Part shown: one piece after another, positions 8,718 through 17,656 of the stretch
Layout: every line of letters begins with the position of its first letter
How positions within the stretch are numbered: the first letter of the stretch is position 1
Assembly: GCF_001368915.1 (NCBI RefSeq)
Contig: NZ_CSTE01000004.1
Location: 62,001-126,000, forward strand
From: Haloferax massiliensis
Lineage (GTDB): Archaea > Halobacteriota > Halobacteria > Halobacteriales > Haloferacaceae
DNA length: 64,000 nt
Direction: 5' to 3'
Made by a program: the position numbers and the translations under genes
Notes under the pieces: generated by a model
What the model saw: only the letters and a program-made list of their open reading frames with translations
What the model was told of the DNA's origin: nothing
The model's database searches: none

Positions 8718-9764
8718 TCAGTCGGCGCGCGGGAGTTTGACGACGAAGACGGCCCCCGTCGGTTCGTTGTCTTCGGCCCGGACCGACCCGCCGTACTGCG
8801 TGACCAGAGTGTCGACGAGGTAGAGCCCGAGGCCCGTCCCGGGGCTCCCGAGGCCTCGCTCTCCTTTCCCGAACGCGACGTCTTTCTTGTCGTCGGGGAT
8901 TCCCGGCCCGTTGTCTGCGATTCGAATCTCGACGTCGTCCGCTCGGGCCGTACACGAGACCTCGACGCGAGGCGCGTCCTTGTCGTTGTGTTGGACGGCG
9001 TTGTTCAGGAGGTTCCGAAACACGGAACTGAGCATGCTATTCCCGGCGACCTCGACGTCGGGGAGCGTTCCCTCGACTACGAACGCCGCCTCCGGGAAAG
9101 ACTCCTCGCGAAGTGATAGCTCGGTTTCGAGGACCGAGCGAAGCGGGACCGACTCGACGGTGAGACTGTCGTTCGATGCGATCGTATCCACGTAGTCGCG
9201 CGCGACCTCGGTGAGTTCGACGACGTGCTCACCGCTGTCGAGGATTTTCTGGAGGTACTGGCTCCCGCCGGCATCGACGTGGTCTTCGAGCATCTCGGCC
9301 CAGCCGAGTACGATTCCCATATCGTTGCGGATGTCGTGGCGGACGATTCGGTTCAGCAGTTCGAGTTCTCGCTCCCGGCGTTTCTGCTCCGTGATGTCCG
9401 TACAGATACCGACGACCTCCGAGACGTCGCCATCGTCATCGCGGAGGAGCACCTGTCGCGTCAGCACCCAGCGAACCGACCCGTCTGGTCGGACGACACG
9501 ACCCTCGTACGCCTCGTCGTGTGTCCCTTGGGCCGAGGCCTCGATGTTCCGTCGCACCCGGTCGCGGTCTTCTGGATGGATGCCGTCGAGCAACCGCGTG
9601 ACGTCATCCACGACGTCATCGGGGGGAATCCCCCAGATGGCTTCGAAGCCGGCACTGATGTAGTCGAACTCGCCGGGGGTGGACACCGTCCAAAGCGCGA
9701 CTCCGTCAAGCTGGTCGAACAGGTCCCGGAAATCGCGCCGGCGGCCGAGCGAGCTGTTACTCAT
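8718..9764 (-). CDS. PAS-domain sensor histidine kinase
   Basis: A 348-aa cytoplasmic kinase. A single PAS domain (about residues 15-135; WTVSTPGEFDYISAGFEAIWG, with the PAC segment VRPDGSVRWVLTRQVLL) is followed by the H-box RIVRHDIRNDMGIVLGW with the phospho-accepting histidine, then HATPase_c with N-box NLLNNAVQHN, G1 box DNGPGIPDD and G2 box GTGLGLYLV. All key ATP-binding residues are present, so it should be active. There is no membrane segment and no cognate regulator next door, the usual orphan state of haloarchaeal kinases. The ATG at 9764 opens the PAS region; longer versions lack support. Confidence 0.9.
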   Translation of the reverse strand: MSNSSLGRRRDFRDLFDQLDGVALWTVSTPGEFDYISAGFEAIWGIPPDDVVDDVTRLLDGIHPEDRDRVRRNIEASAQGTHDEAYEGRVVRPDGSVRWVLTRQVLLRDDDGDVSEVVGICTDITEQKRRERELELLNRIVRHDIRNDMGIVLGWAEMLEDHVDAGGSQYLQKILDSGEHVVELTEVARDYVDTIASNDSLTVESVPLRSVLETELSLREESFPEAAFVVEGTLPDVEVAGNSMLSSVFRNLLNNAVQHNDKDAPRVEVSCTARADDVEIRIADNGPGIPDDKKDVAFGKGERGLGSPGTGLGLYLVDTLVTQYGGSVRAEDNEPTGAVFVVKLPRAD

Positions 9765-9837
9765 GCGGTGCTGTTTCGGGCCGAGTCGAATAAGTCCCGG
9801 TCCCGGAGTAGACGGCGGAGTAACCGGCGTCAAAGTC

Positions 9838-10179
9838 ACAACGAGCCGGCGAACCTGTTCGTCGCGGGCCTCATCGGCTCACTCGATAAAATTCGCCGAG
9901 GTGACGGTCACAGAAGACTCGCTTTCGACGGCGAACTTCTCGCTCGCGTTCGATCCGGCGTCTATCGGGGCTGTCGACGTGGATGGCGAGGTAACCGTCG
10001 GAATTCGTCCCGAAGATATCTATCCCGGCGGAACGCGCGTCGAAGTGGAAGGCCCTTCTTCGCTCATTTCCACGCGCGTCGAAGTGGAAGGCCCTTCTTC
10101 GCTCATTTCCACGCGCGTCGATATCCTCGAACCGACGGCTCCCGTATCCGGGGCGGAGATGTCTCTGTTGGCCCGATAA
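9838..10179 (+). pseudogene. Remnant of a MalK/UgpC-type ABC transporter ATP-binding protein (C-terminal part)
   Basis: The sequence NEPANLFVAGLIGS is the conserved end of the nucleotide-binding domain of sugar-type ABC ATPases. A frameshift near 9890 follows, and the TOBE region continues in another frame as FAEVTVTEDSLSTANFSLAF and then VTVGIRPEDIYPGGTRVEVE. Everything before the NLFVAG motif, including both Walker motifs, is missing. A 39-bp tandem duplication sits inside the TOBE part. It abuts a glutamate dehydrogenase remnant on the opposite strand. Confidence 0.78.
10033..10110. repeat. 39-bp direct tandem duplication (two copies plus 11 bp)
   Basis: Two identical 39-bp units (10033-10071 and 10072-10110), each beginning acgcgcgtcgaagtggaagg, are followed by an 11-bp partial third (acgcgcgtcga). 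The unit is 13 codons long and in the MalK-remnant frame repeats TRVEVEGPSSLIS. Perfect identity indicates a recent slippage or duplication event in already dead DNA. Confidence 0.93.
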
Positions 10180-10229
10180 CGGCGCATTACCAGGCCATCC
10201 ACGTGCCGAGGCCGACACACTCGTCGCTG

Positions 10230-10455
10230 GTCACGCGGGGTGATACCGAAGCCCATCTTTATACGGACCTCTAACACTGTCGCGCTGAGCGCGGTAGCCC
10301 GTGAACACTTCGGCCGTCCAGTCGCTCGATGGGGATTGCCACCTCGTGGACCTTCTTAGGATAGCTGAGCCGTTCGACGATGTGCGGGTTAATATCGAGA
10401 TGGTTGGCAGCATGATGCCGCTGGCGGCGGGCGGTTTCGAGTGCCGATTCCGATT
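10230..10455 (-). pseudogene. Glutamate dehydrogenase, N-terminal fragment
   Basis: On the minus strand the sequence reads [20 protein letters not shown], then [21 protein letters not shown] frameshift near 10320 follows, and the reading continues [20 protein letters not shown] and LRYHP. These are the signature N-terminal segments of Glu/Leu/Phe dehydrogenases (GdhA/GdhB, about 420-435 aa). Only about 75 residues remain; the catalytic lysine region and the Rossmann domain are gone. It ends where the MalK remnant of the opposite strand ends, marking a rearrangement junction. Confidence 0.8.
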
Positions 10456-10506
10456 CAGTCTAATCTCCCGACTCGTCGTGGACCGTGTCGGATTTCGATG
10501 TTATAG

Positions 10507-10650
10507 TCATTCGAGCGGCATTCGTCGGTTTCGTATCGGGCCGCTACAGTCGGGACACTGGCCCGGGCTATCCTCCGCGATGATGATCTTTCCGCACTCG
10601 AAGCACTCGTAGGGCGCTTCTTCGTCTGATTCAGTGTCGACATCTCTCAT
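10507..10650 (-). CDS. 47-aa rubredoxin-like zinc/iron-binding protein (DUF7129-type)
   Basis: A short complete ORF from ATG 10650 to TGA 10507. It starts MRDVDTESDEEAPYECFECG and carries two CxxC knuckles (CFEC at 16-19 and CPDC at 32-35), the metal site of rubredoxin/rubrerythrin-like domains. It ends in a basic, conserved-looking RNRRMPLE. Haloarchaea have many such 45-60-residue proteins, often annotated as rubrerythrin-like domain proteins. It lies upstream of the glutamate dehydrogenase remnant on the same strand; the two may once have been cotranscribed. Function is probably metal binding or electron transfer, unproven. Confidence 0.8.
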   Translation of the reverse strand: MRDVDTESDEEAPYECFECGKIIIAEDSPGQCPDCSGPIRNRRMPLE

Positions 10651-10776
10651 TGTGAGTTCACGAGTACCTGCTGGGAATCGGTACTCTGTCTGGGAGTAAT
10701 AGGTGTATAAGGGAATATCTGGTTGTTAATTACCCAACTACCTCTAAAAGCCATGGTTAGTTATTCAACCCCTAAG

Positions 10777-13638
10777 TCACGGAATTGAGACGTTGTTCTC
10801 CTCGAAGAGCGTTTCGAACAGTTTGCGCTGGACGGTCCGGGAATGTTTATAAAACGCCGGCGGGGAGATTCCGAGTGTCTCCGCAACATCCTCGCCCGTG
10901 TTCTCGCGTGGTGACTCGAAGAATCCGCTGTAGTATGCCGTCTGAATGACTTCGAGTTGCCGCGAAGTCAGCTTCTCAAGGAACTTCGAGTACAAGTCGC
11001 GTTCCAAGGACTGATCCAGAGCCTGCTTCGAACGGAGTTCGACAGTGGAGAACGTGTCCCGGACGAGTTGTGTGATCGTCCGGACGTCGATACCATCCGG
11101 GATGTCGATGATGAGGGTCGTGGACGTCTGGTCGGCAGTCGCCTCGCGGAAGACGGCACCATGATCGGCCAGTTCCAGGGCAAGAAACGGCTGTGTGAGC
11201 CGAAGCCGTAGCACACCCTCCTCACCATCCACACTAATCTGTTGGACCTCATCAACCCCGACCAACTTCGAGGCAGCGTCGGCAACGGCAGTTACCGCTC
11301 CGTCGTCGACAGTCACAAACACGTAGCTTCCCTCTGTGGATTGCTGGACGCCACCCTGATACGAGAGTGTACACTCTGAATCTTGAGCGAGCCTTGAGAG
11401 GATGAATGACGAATCATCGATATCGAACTCGACACGCGTCATCGACGTCGTGAGCAGTGCATTCTTTCGTTCGATAGCACTGAGCGCAGACGCAATGGTC
11501 TCGCCGAGTTCAGCAAGGACAGCTTTCGTCGTGTCGTCGAACGCGCCTTGACGCGGTGCGTAGACAGTCAACACCCCGTATGTGAGGTCATTGTAGACGA
11601 GAGGGATACTCAATACGGAAAGGTAGTCACGAGCGAGTGCGGCCTTCCGCCACGGATCCTCACGGAGCCTGGCAGCGACGTTTGTCACCATCGTCACGTC
11701 GCCAGTGGCCGCGGTTTGGCCGGCTGGCTCTGCACCTGGCTCGCCGATGGCGAATGATTGGCTATCCAGATACCCCTGTTCGTTGCCTGCCCAGGCCCGT
11801 GGCTCGACGGTGTCGGTTATCCGGTCAATCGTGCCGATCCAGGCGAACCAGAACCGGTCCTCACCGGTCAACCGCTCGCAGACCGTATGATCGATTTCCT
11901 CTCTCGTCTCGGCTTGCACGAGCGCTTGATCGATCTCTCGAATGGTCTCGTTGATGCGATTCAGCGCGGTGAGCTGTTCGTTTTGCTCCTGAAGTGTGCG
12001 ATCTTGCTTTCGAAGTCTGGACTCCCGTGTGACGCGGTCCAGGGCCGCCTCAGCGGTTGCAGCGAGAAGGTCTGCCAGTTCCCGGGCTACGTCGTCGAAA
12101 ACGCCGACTCGGTCCGAGCCAGCGACGAACACGCCGTGGTTGCCGAGTGGAATGTAGGCTGTACTGCGAAGGTCAGTCGCCCGGTTTTCGAGCCGGTCTG
12201 CCCCGTGAACGTCGTCGAAGAACAGCGCTTCATCCTCGACGAAACTATAACTCGGTAGCGTTTCGCCGTCGGCGTGAACGATGGGGAGCGGACCGTTGAG
12301 CTCTTTCATCGTCGCCGAGCGGGCCGCGGGTTGGAGTTCATTGGCATCGGCATCGAAGAGATAGACCGCACTCGCATCCAGATCGAGAACGCCGGGTGTG
12401 CCGTCGACGACATGCTGGGCAATCTCTTGGTGCGTTTCGGCGTACAGGAAATCACGGGCGGTCTCTTGGAGGGTTGCGAGCGCCTCCTCGCGTTGCTTGC
12501 GTTTCGTGATATCCCGACAGCTAAACAGGAGCGTCCCGTCCTGAATCGAGACTTCACGAACATTGACGAGGAGGGTGTGCTCGCGACCCGCCTTGTCTGT
12601 CGCAGTCGTCTCGATGTTCTTGAGAACTCCGTCCTCTGCGAGCTCCTTACGGTCGAAGAGATCCGCACCGAGGAGATCGTCGATCGTCCTTTGCTCGTGG
12701 ATTTCTTCGGCCGTATAGCCGAAAATAAAGTGGACGTTGGGACAGACGTAGGTGTACTCGCCGTCTTCGTTCGTGATGAGAACCGTATCGGTCATATTGT
12801 TGAGCGTGACACGATGGAGCTCCTCCGATTGACGGAGGTCGCGTTCGAGATCGACACGCGCAGTGATGTCGACGCCCTCGACGACGATCGAGACGATGTC
12901 ACCACACTCGTTCTCGACTGGGTGTACGGAGAGATCGATGACGCGTGGATCCTCGACGTGTGGTGGCTGTGTGACGACGGCATTGCCGAGTTTCCCACCG
13001 AGTCCGTTCTCCACGATTTGTTGTACATCCGCGTTCGTTGAATCGGGGGCCGCCCACCACGGAAGCGTCCAGAAGGGTTCTCCAACAATCGTTTCAACGT
13101 CTGCTTCGACCATCTCTCGTGCCGTTTCGTTCACGCGGGCGAGTGAACCATCCAGATCAAGTACCCACGTCGCGGTCCGCGAATCGTTGAACATCGCGTC
13201 GAACTGTCTGGCCCGTTCCTGTTTCGTGGCCGACCGCTGTACAGTTCGGATGGCGCGTTCAGTTCGTTCGATGAGGTCATCTGCCGTCTGTTCTATCGGG
13301 TCTGTGAGTGCGACGTAATCGGTGACACCGGCTTTTATTGCCTCACTAGCGAGGGTTTCGCTCCCTGCGGCGGTACAGAGTAATACTGGAAGCGTTCTGG
13401 TTTCAGTCCGGATGTCTCTGAGAAGTTCGAGTCCGGTTGCCTCTTCGAGTACGTACTCGCTGATGAGACAGTCAGTGGTCCGCTCTCGGACCATTTCAAG
13501 CGCTTCTACCTTGGTGCCAACTGTCCGTACCGTTGCGTCAGTCCGAGACTCAAGCGTCGCGGCGAAACGCGTGAGCCAGTCGTCAGTACCGACGAGTAAC
13601 ACAGTCGACGAATCGGTGATAGGAAAGGAAGTGACCAT
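10777..13638 (-). CDS. Bat-type multidomain sensor and transcriptional regulator (receiver-PAS-PAS-GAF-GAF-HTH10)
   Basis: A 953-aa protein. Residues 10-125 are a receiver-like domain in which the phospho-acceptor position is glutamate (CLISEYVLEE, E61) and the conserved lysine is lost (DYVALTD). Two PAS domains follow (about 145-265 and 270-385), then two GAF domains (about 395-545 and 575-725), a Bat-type bacterio-opsin-activator N-like domain, and a C-terminal HTH-10 (TSRQLEVIQTAYYSGFFESP, then GISPPAFYKHSRTVQRKL). There is no kinase domain, so it is a one-component regulator sensing small molecules, redox or light through PAS/GAF. Several ACTAACTA-like AT-rich blocks lie both sides of the gene. 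Its target is unknown. Confidence 0.9.
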   Translation of the reverse strand: MVTSFPITDSSTVLLVGTDDWLTRFAATLESRTDATVRTVGTKVEALEMVRERTTDCLISEYVLEEATGLELLRDIRTETRTLPVLLCTAAGSETLASEAIKAGVTDYVALTDPIEQTADDLIERTERAIRTVQRSATKQERARQFDAMFNDSRTATWVLDLDGSLARVNETAREMVEADVETIVGEPFWTLPWWAAPDSTNADVQQIVENGLGGKLGNAVVTQPPHVEDPRVIDLSVHPVENECGDIVSIVVEGVDITARVDLERDLRQSEELHRVTLNNMTDTVLITNEDGEYTYVCPNVHFIFGYTAEEIHEQRTIDDLLGADLFDRKELAEDGVLKNIETTATDKAGREHTLLVNVREVSIQDGTLLFSCRDITKRKQREEALATLQETARDFLYAETHQEIAQHVVDGTPGVLDLDASAVYLFDADANELQPAARSATMKELNGPLPIVHADGETLPSYSFVEDEALFFDDVHGADRLENRATDLRSTAYIPLGNHGVFVAGSDRVGVFDDVARELADLLAATAEAALDRVTRESRLRKQDRTLQEQNEQLTALNRINETIREIDQALVQAETREEIDHTVCERLTGEDRFWFAWIGTIDRITDTVEPRAWAGNEQGYLDSQSFAIGEPGAEPAGQTAATGDVTMVTNVAARLREDPWRKAALARDYLSVLSIPLVYNDLTYGVLTVYAPRQGAFDDTTKAVLAELGETIASALSAIERKNALLTTSMTRVEFDIDDSSFILSRLAQDSECTLSYQGGVQQSTEGSYVFVTVDDGAVTAVADAASKLVGVDEVQQISVDGEEGVLRLRLTQPFLALELADHGAVFREATADQTSTTLIIDIPDGIDVRTITQLVRDTFSTVELRSKQALDQSLERDLYSKFLEKLTSRQLEVIQTAYYSGFFESPRENTGEDVAETLGISPPAFYKHSRTVQRKLFETLFEENNVSIP

Positions 13639-13934
13639 TATTTGTCCATAAGGCTACAGTACACAGTCATCTCGGTGCCAATTCGGACTCGCTCCCCGTC
13701 CCGCTTCGGGCCTAGGTCGGAACGCTCGCACATAGCTAATTAACTATCAAACTGGGAGAGTACAAAATGGTTCGTTATGTAACCCCAATGGGTATGGGGG
13801 CGGTACGTAATATGCTAAGACGCTCTCTGGAACGATTCTCTCAGTTCAGGTTGATCTCCAGCGCGAGGACCAAGGTTGTGAAATCCCTCTGAAGTTGAGC
13901 CGAATCGGTGCTGAATCGGCGGCGGGTGTATCTA

Positions 13935-14360
13935 TCAGTTACCCCCCACCAGCGCCTCGGCTGTTTCCTCAGCGAGAGCCGTCACTAGCTCGTCTGCTGG
14001 TTGCAGTTCTTGGGTTAACCCGACACTCTGACCCGCATAGAGCGGTAATTCCCCTACATCTCCGCTCATATCGGGGACTGCAAGTGAATCCTCATACCGC
14101 CGTACCGGATTCCCATCATCTGTTTCCGCGACAACGTCTCCCTCTCCCGGTCGGTCCATCGCAGGTTGTTCTGCCGCCTTCCATTCTGCGACAGTCTCGT
14201 TTTCGAGTACCCGGTGCGGCACGGCTGGCCATCCTTCGTCGAACAGTGTCGAGTGAACTGTGTCAGTCTCTTCCGCATCAATCACCCTTCCGATCGGTGC
14301 TTGAACAGTGGGAACATCAAGGCCGAGCGCATCGATAAGAGATGTCTTCAGTCGGGGCAT
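13935..14360 (-). pseudogene. Nitronate monooxygenase with internal deletion
   Basis: The N-terminus, MPRLKTSLIDALGLDVPTVQ followed by APIG, is the FMN-binding start of nitronate monooxygenase (2-nitropropane dioxygenase family, usually 320-370 aa). It passes directly into RVIDAEETDTVHSTLFDEGW, which belongs near the C-terminal third, ending with LYAGQSVGLTQEL. Around 200 residues covering the FMN phosphate-binding loops and catalytic histidine are missing without disturbing the frame. The 142-residue product cannot form the TIM barrel. Called a pseudogene by in-frame deletion. Confidence 0.8.
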
Positions 14361-14426
14361 CACAAATCTGGAATAAGTCGCGTATTGGTTCTTGGCTCTG
14401 ATGCTGAATACAGCTCCTTTACTGTT

Positions 14427-15116
14427 CTACGCCCTCGTGGTTTCGAGGGCGAACTGTTCGAAAAAGCCCTTCATAAAATCCCACCGGGACGCTCCAAGGC
14501 GTCGGCCTTGTTCAGTATATAACGCGTCAAGTCGCTCGCGTGCCCATTCACGTACGAGTTCGATATCCGGTAAGTCGGCGTATTCTGTACTGAACGTGGA
14601 TGCGTCATCGATAACGGCATACTGATCGCCAGTACGCCCCGAGCGTTCGCCGACGATACAGGCGAGTCGAATGAGTCCGACTGCACCGGTCGCATCGAGC
14701 TTATCAGCATCGAAGAGAAGCTTTGCTTCGATCGTTTCTGGGTCAGGAGAGCTTGCTCGGATGCTGTGTGCTCGGAGGCAGTGTTCGATGGCTGAAATCT
14801 GGTCAGCCCTCACGCCTTCAGCTTCAAGCAAGTTTGTGGTTTCGTTAGCTGCCCATCTGTCGTGGTCATCGATCTCTCCGACACGTTCGAGTGGCCGTCC
14901 GATATCGTGAAACCACGCAGCTGCTGCGAGTACGTCTCTATCAACACTTTCGGGGTGCTTGTCCGCGAGCTGTTGTGAGACATCGTGTACGCGCTTGGCA
15001 TGGAAAATATCGTGTGCGGGGAAGGCGGCCTCGTAATATGCGCGCGATAATTCTCGGGCAAGTGGACCTAGTTCGGAGGGCATATTCTCAAAAGTCACCG
15101 CAGGTCGCTTATCCAT
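14427..15116 (-). CDS. HD-domain phosphohydrolase
   Basis: A 229-aa soluble protein. The HD superfamily metal motif appears as an N-terminal histidine in HDIFHAKRVHDVSQ, the HD pair in AAAWFHDIGRP (about residues 67-77), a later histidine in IEHCLRAHS, and an aspartate in LLFDADKLDATG. This is the H...HD...H...D pattern of divalent-metal phosphohydrolases acting on nucleotides or phosphoesters. The ATG at 15116 gives MDKRPAVTFENM; the longer open frame upstream is not protein-like. No operon partner. Substrate unknown. Confidence 0.85.
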   Translation of the reverse strand: MDKRPAVTFENMPSELGPLARELSRAYYEAAFPAHDIFHAKRVHDVSQQLADKHPESVDRDVLAAAAWFHDIGRPLERVGEIDDHDRWAANETTNLLEAEGVRADQISAIEHCLRAHSIRASSPDPETIEAKLLFDADKLDATGAVGLIRLACIVGERSGRTGDQYAVIDDASTFSTEYADLPDIELVREWARERLDALYTEQGRRLGASRWDFMKGFFEQFALETTRA

Positions 15117-15868
15117 TATGGACGACACGTCTATCCGAACAGCTGGTTCAGGGCTAACCGGGTTCTTATCTGTTCGAACAGCGAGCGACCAGTGGATCGA
15201 CATCCACTCCAGAAATTCGGAGCGTCCGCTCGCTGGTGTCACGGCGACACCACGGCGGCATCTTGCAGGTCTGTGCGCTATTCGTCGTGAGCCACCGTAC
15301 CCCGACGGGATACCATTGGTGGTCGTCCCACTGGAACCGCACGGGCCGTGCCGTCGGTCTGAGCCGAACGGGTGTGTGACCGGATCGGCCTTCTCGCCGG
15401 TGGAGAACCTGTAGCTGAGGTCACACCCACACAAGTACGGGAACAAGCCGGCGTCACCTCAGAGTTGTTTCTCTCATTTAGAAATGTGAGTAGTGTACAC
15501 AAGAACTACTCAGACGGGCACAAACAGTTGGCGGCATGACGATTGGCCGAGTTCGATGATCGGAAGCGGCTACATGGCCTGTCGAGACTCAGGTGTTCAG
15601 ATAACGGTCCTCCATGCCCTCGAGATCGTCGCGTCTATCTCCACGTTTAATGTGAATCGCGCAACAATTGAAGATGCCTTCGTTGCGATATCTGAGATAC
15701 TTAATAAGAGATACCGACTCTGTTGAGATGATCTGCTGCTGATCGTTTGTTGAGGTCGTACTGAGAATAGGGCCGATGCGGTTTGTAAATGGTTCGACGG
15801 CTTTCTCGCGGCACTCAGAAGGCGTTGAGTGCGAGTATACACGATCAGCTATGAAACTTTTGTAGGGG
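15117..15868. other. Gene-poor region with a probable ABC-ATPase C-terminal scrap
   Basis: About 750 bp with no intact gene. On the plus strand at 15610-15690 one frame reads LHALEIVASISTFNVNRATI followed by EDAFVAISE. This closely matches the C-terminal end of ABC exporter ATPases such as the one at 57374-58303 (ATIRSFDVDVGTIEDAFVAM). The rest of such a gene is absent, so this looks like a decayed fragment. Nothing else was recognised. Confidence 0.4.
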
Positions 15869-16252
15869 TCATGTCTCCTGTAGGGTACGTTTTGTCAACC
15901 AGTATGCAAGCGGGATACAACACAAGAATGCTGCTGGCCACACGATCATTTGGGTCACTGGGTCTGCGGGAAATGCAATCGTACTCATGGTAAGTCCTCC
16001 AAGTCCGCTGAGAGCGATAGCTCCAGCGTAATTCTCCCGGCGAGACCGAGGACGAGTTCGATCGTGTCGGGGACGCCACCAGATTATGTAGTATAGGAGC
16101 ACAATGCCTGTGAGTGGTGCAATACTCCAAGCAAAGGGGTGAGAACTGCCGTGACCCCGTGCATCAGATATTACCCAGATAACTGCGGCGACTAATACAG
16201 CCATCTGAAGTAGGGTTCCAAGGCTGAGTAGTAGGGGACCAGCAGGGGACAT
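15869..16252 (-). CDS. Small four-helix membrane protein, unknown function
   Basis: A 127-aa protein with hydrophobic segments at about residues 5-28, 40-58, 76-95 and 100-120, and a very basic loop (RPRHDRTRPRSRR) between helices 2 and 3. The first half, with VIWVISDARGHGSSHPFAW, resembles haloarchaeal PLDc_N/superinfection-immunity-like small membrane proteins that end a helix with WV-x-x-DA-x-x-R-G, but this is only similarity of pattern. The gene ends just before the IS6 copy at 16305 and has a plausible AT-rich promoter (TTTTGATACTTG). Confidence 0.6.
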   Translation of the reverse strand: MSPAGPLLLSLGTLLQMAVLVAAVIWVISDARGHGSSHPFAWSIAPLTGIVLLYYIIWWRPRHDRTRPRSRRENYAGAIALSGLGGLTMSTIAFPADPVTQMIVWPAAFLCCIPLAYWLTKRTLQET

Positions 16253-16345
16253 ATCGAATCATTTTATTTCTCAGTTGTATTCTTTTTGATACTTGATTTC
16301 AACTGGCACTGTCTAGTTAAGCCAGTTTGAGGAACGAGCAGGTCG

Positions 16346-17041
16346 TTGAGTGTGTTTGGGATGAAGCTCGCAGACCTGCTCAGCGAGTGCTTTGCGACGG
16401 ATTTAGAAGAAACTTGGGAGCGTGAGCGGACAGCGACGCCCGTTAGGGCGTTCGCTGTCCAGCTCCACGCGACCGGATATTCGCTCAGAGAAACAAAACA
16501 GATTCTTCGATATCTCGGCGTTGAACGGTCTCATCAAGCTGTTTGGCAGTGAGTATATCGACTGGCTGACAGCGGTCACAACCCGCCTGAGGCAACGCCG
16601 AAGCGGGTTGCGGTCGACGAGACCGCTGTCAAAATCAATGGCGAGTGGTCTTGGTTGTACGCTGCAATAGACATCGAGACAAAGCTGATTCTTGACGTCG
16701 AATTGTTTGGACGACATGGTACCGATCCGGCTGCTGCGTTTCTCCATCGACTCTCGGAGAAACACGATCTCTCAGATGCTGTGTTTCTCGTTGATAGCTA
16801 CGGCTATCAGACTGCCCTCTCTCGATTAGGATTGAGCGGTCGGCTTGACTATGTAGAGCGAAACCTCATCGAAAAGTGGTTTCACACCCTCAAAATGCGA
16901 GTCGACCGCTTCCATAATTCGTGGGTGGGCAGTCACGGAAGCGTCCGCGAGTGATTCATAGAATTTGTGCAATACTACAATTTTCAGAGACCGCATCAAG
17001 CGCTCGATGGGCGAACACCGGTTGGGGAGGTCACTAACTAG
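16346..17041 (+). pseudogene. IS6-family transposase with two in-frame TGA codons
   Basis: The 231-codon frame is intact except for two TGA codons (16550-16552 and 16952-16954), both where the family has tryptophan (WQ-stop-VYRLADS, and SVRE-stop-FIEF). The product contains the DDE catalytic core: RVAVDETAVKINGEWSW, VFLVDSYGYQTALSRLG and ERNLIEKWFHTLKMR. The N-terminus ATDLEETWERERTATPVRAF and RETKQILRYLGVERSHQAVW form the HTH region. The two TGG-to-TGA changes suggest recent inactivation rather than long decay. Confidence 0.88.
16428..16460. repeat. Hairpin inside the IS6 transposase gene (unexpanded state)
   Basis: GGACAGCGACGCCC (16428-16441), loop GTTA, then GGGCGT-t-CGCTGTCC (16446-16460): a 14-bp stem with one bulged T. 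It encodes part of ERTATPVRAFAVQ. The same hairpin is disrupted by arrays of further hairpins in the copies at 30880-31337 and 49888-50716. Confidence 0.85.
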
Positions 17042-17120
17042 ACAGTGCCAACAGAGCTGAATATTCATTATTCTTCCACTATGCTATACAAGGTTATACG
17101 ACAAATCGTGAAGATGACAA

Positions 17121-17534
17121 ATGAGAAAAAATATAGCATTGCAGTCACATTTCACGATTATGATTGACTGGTTTACTAGTCAATATACCAACCCGCTGTC
17201 CGTAGCAATCATACTTGGACTCAGGTTTCTCTCATACTTTCTGTATTCCGGGCTTGTTGCCGCCGCCCGAGGGATAAAGTCAAAATTCACGATGATTAGT
17301 TTTTCGTTCGCAATATTATCTATCGCTATTACCTTCTCGGTCATTCATCCGGACGGGGTCTCAAAAGACTTCGCGCTCATTGATTTCCTTCTCCACTTTT
17401 CGTTTCCGATCATCGCCGGATACGCAGTTTCCTCAAACCCGTCCAATACTCGCTGGATTAGCTTTTCTATCTTACTGGCATCCACGTTTTTCTTCCTGAC
17501 GTTGCTAATAGTGCTCTACGGCAGTGGTCCCTGA
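17121..17534 (+). CDS. Four-helix membrane protein, unknown
   Basis: A 137-aa protein, unusually rich in Phe, Ser and Ile, from DNA with markedly lower GC than the neighbourhood. Hydrophobic segments lie at about 28-47, 55-74 (contains ISFSFAILSIAITFSVI), 83-102 and 112-133. The first ATG gives a 13-residue polar leader; MIDWFTSQYTNPLS at 17160 is an alternative start. Its position 70 bp behind an IS6 element and its base composition suggest transfer. No family recognised. Confidence 0.55.
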   Translation: MRKNIALQSHFTIMIDWFTSQYTNPLSVAIILGLRFLSYFLYSGLVAAARGIKSKFTMISFSFAILSIAITFSVIHPDGVSKDFALIDFLLHFSFPIIAGYAVSSNPSNTRWISFSILLASTFFFLTLLIVLYGSGP

Positions 17535-17656
17535 CCATCGAGAGTATTCCCATACCCGCTTCTATCAATGCGGTATTCGTTTTGATCCGAATCATAGGAA
17601 ATTAGTACTGTGCACGGTTTACAGGTTTTCACCAGAATGCCCTATATGTCTATATG

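Larger units (their letters stand above)
16305..17049 (+). mobile_element. IS6-family ISH insertion element, complete ends, inactive
   Basis: The 745-bp element has terminal inverted repeats GGCACTGTCTAGTTAA at 16305 and CTAACTAGACAGTGCC at 17034-17049. It carries one transposase reading frame. The flanking 8 bp on the two sides (TTTCAACT and AACAGAGC) do not match, so either the target duplication has decayed or flanks were recombined. It is the reference copy for the MITE at 520 and the damaged copies at 23995, 30880 and 49888. Confidence 0.9.

Noticed and set aside
16297-17057. Target-site duplication of the IS6 element
   Set aside because: The 8 bp on the two sides (TTTCAACT and AACAGAGC) do not match.
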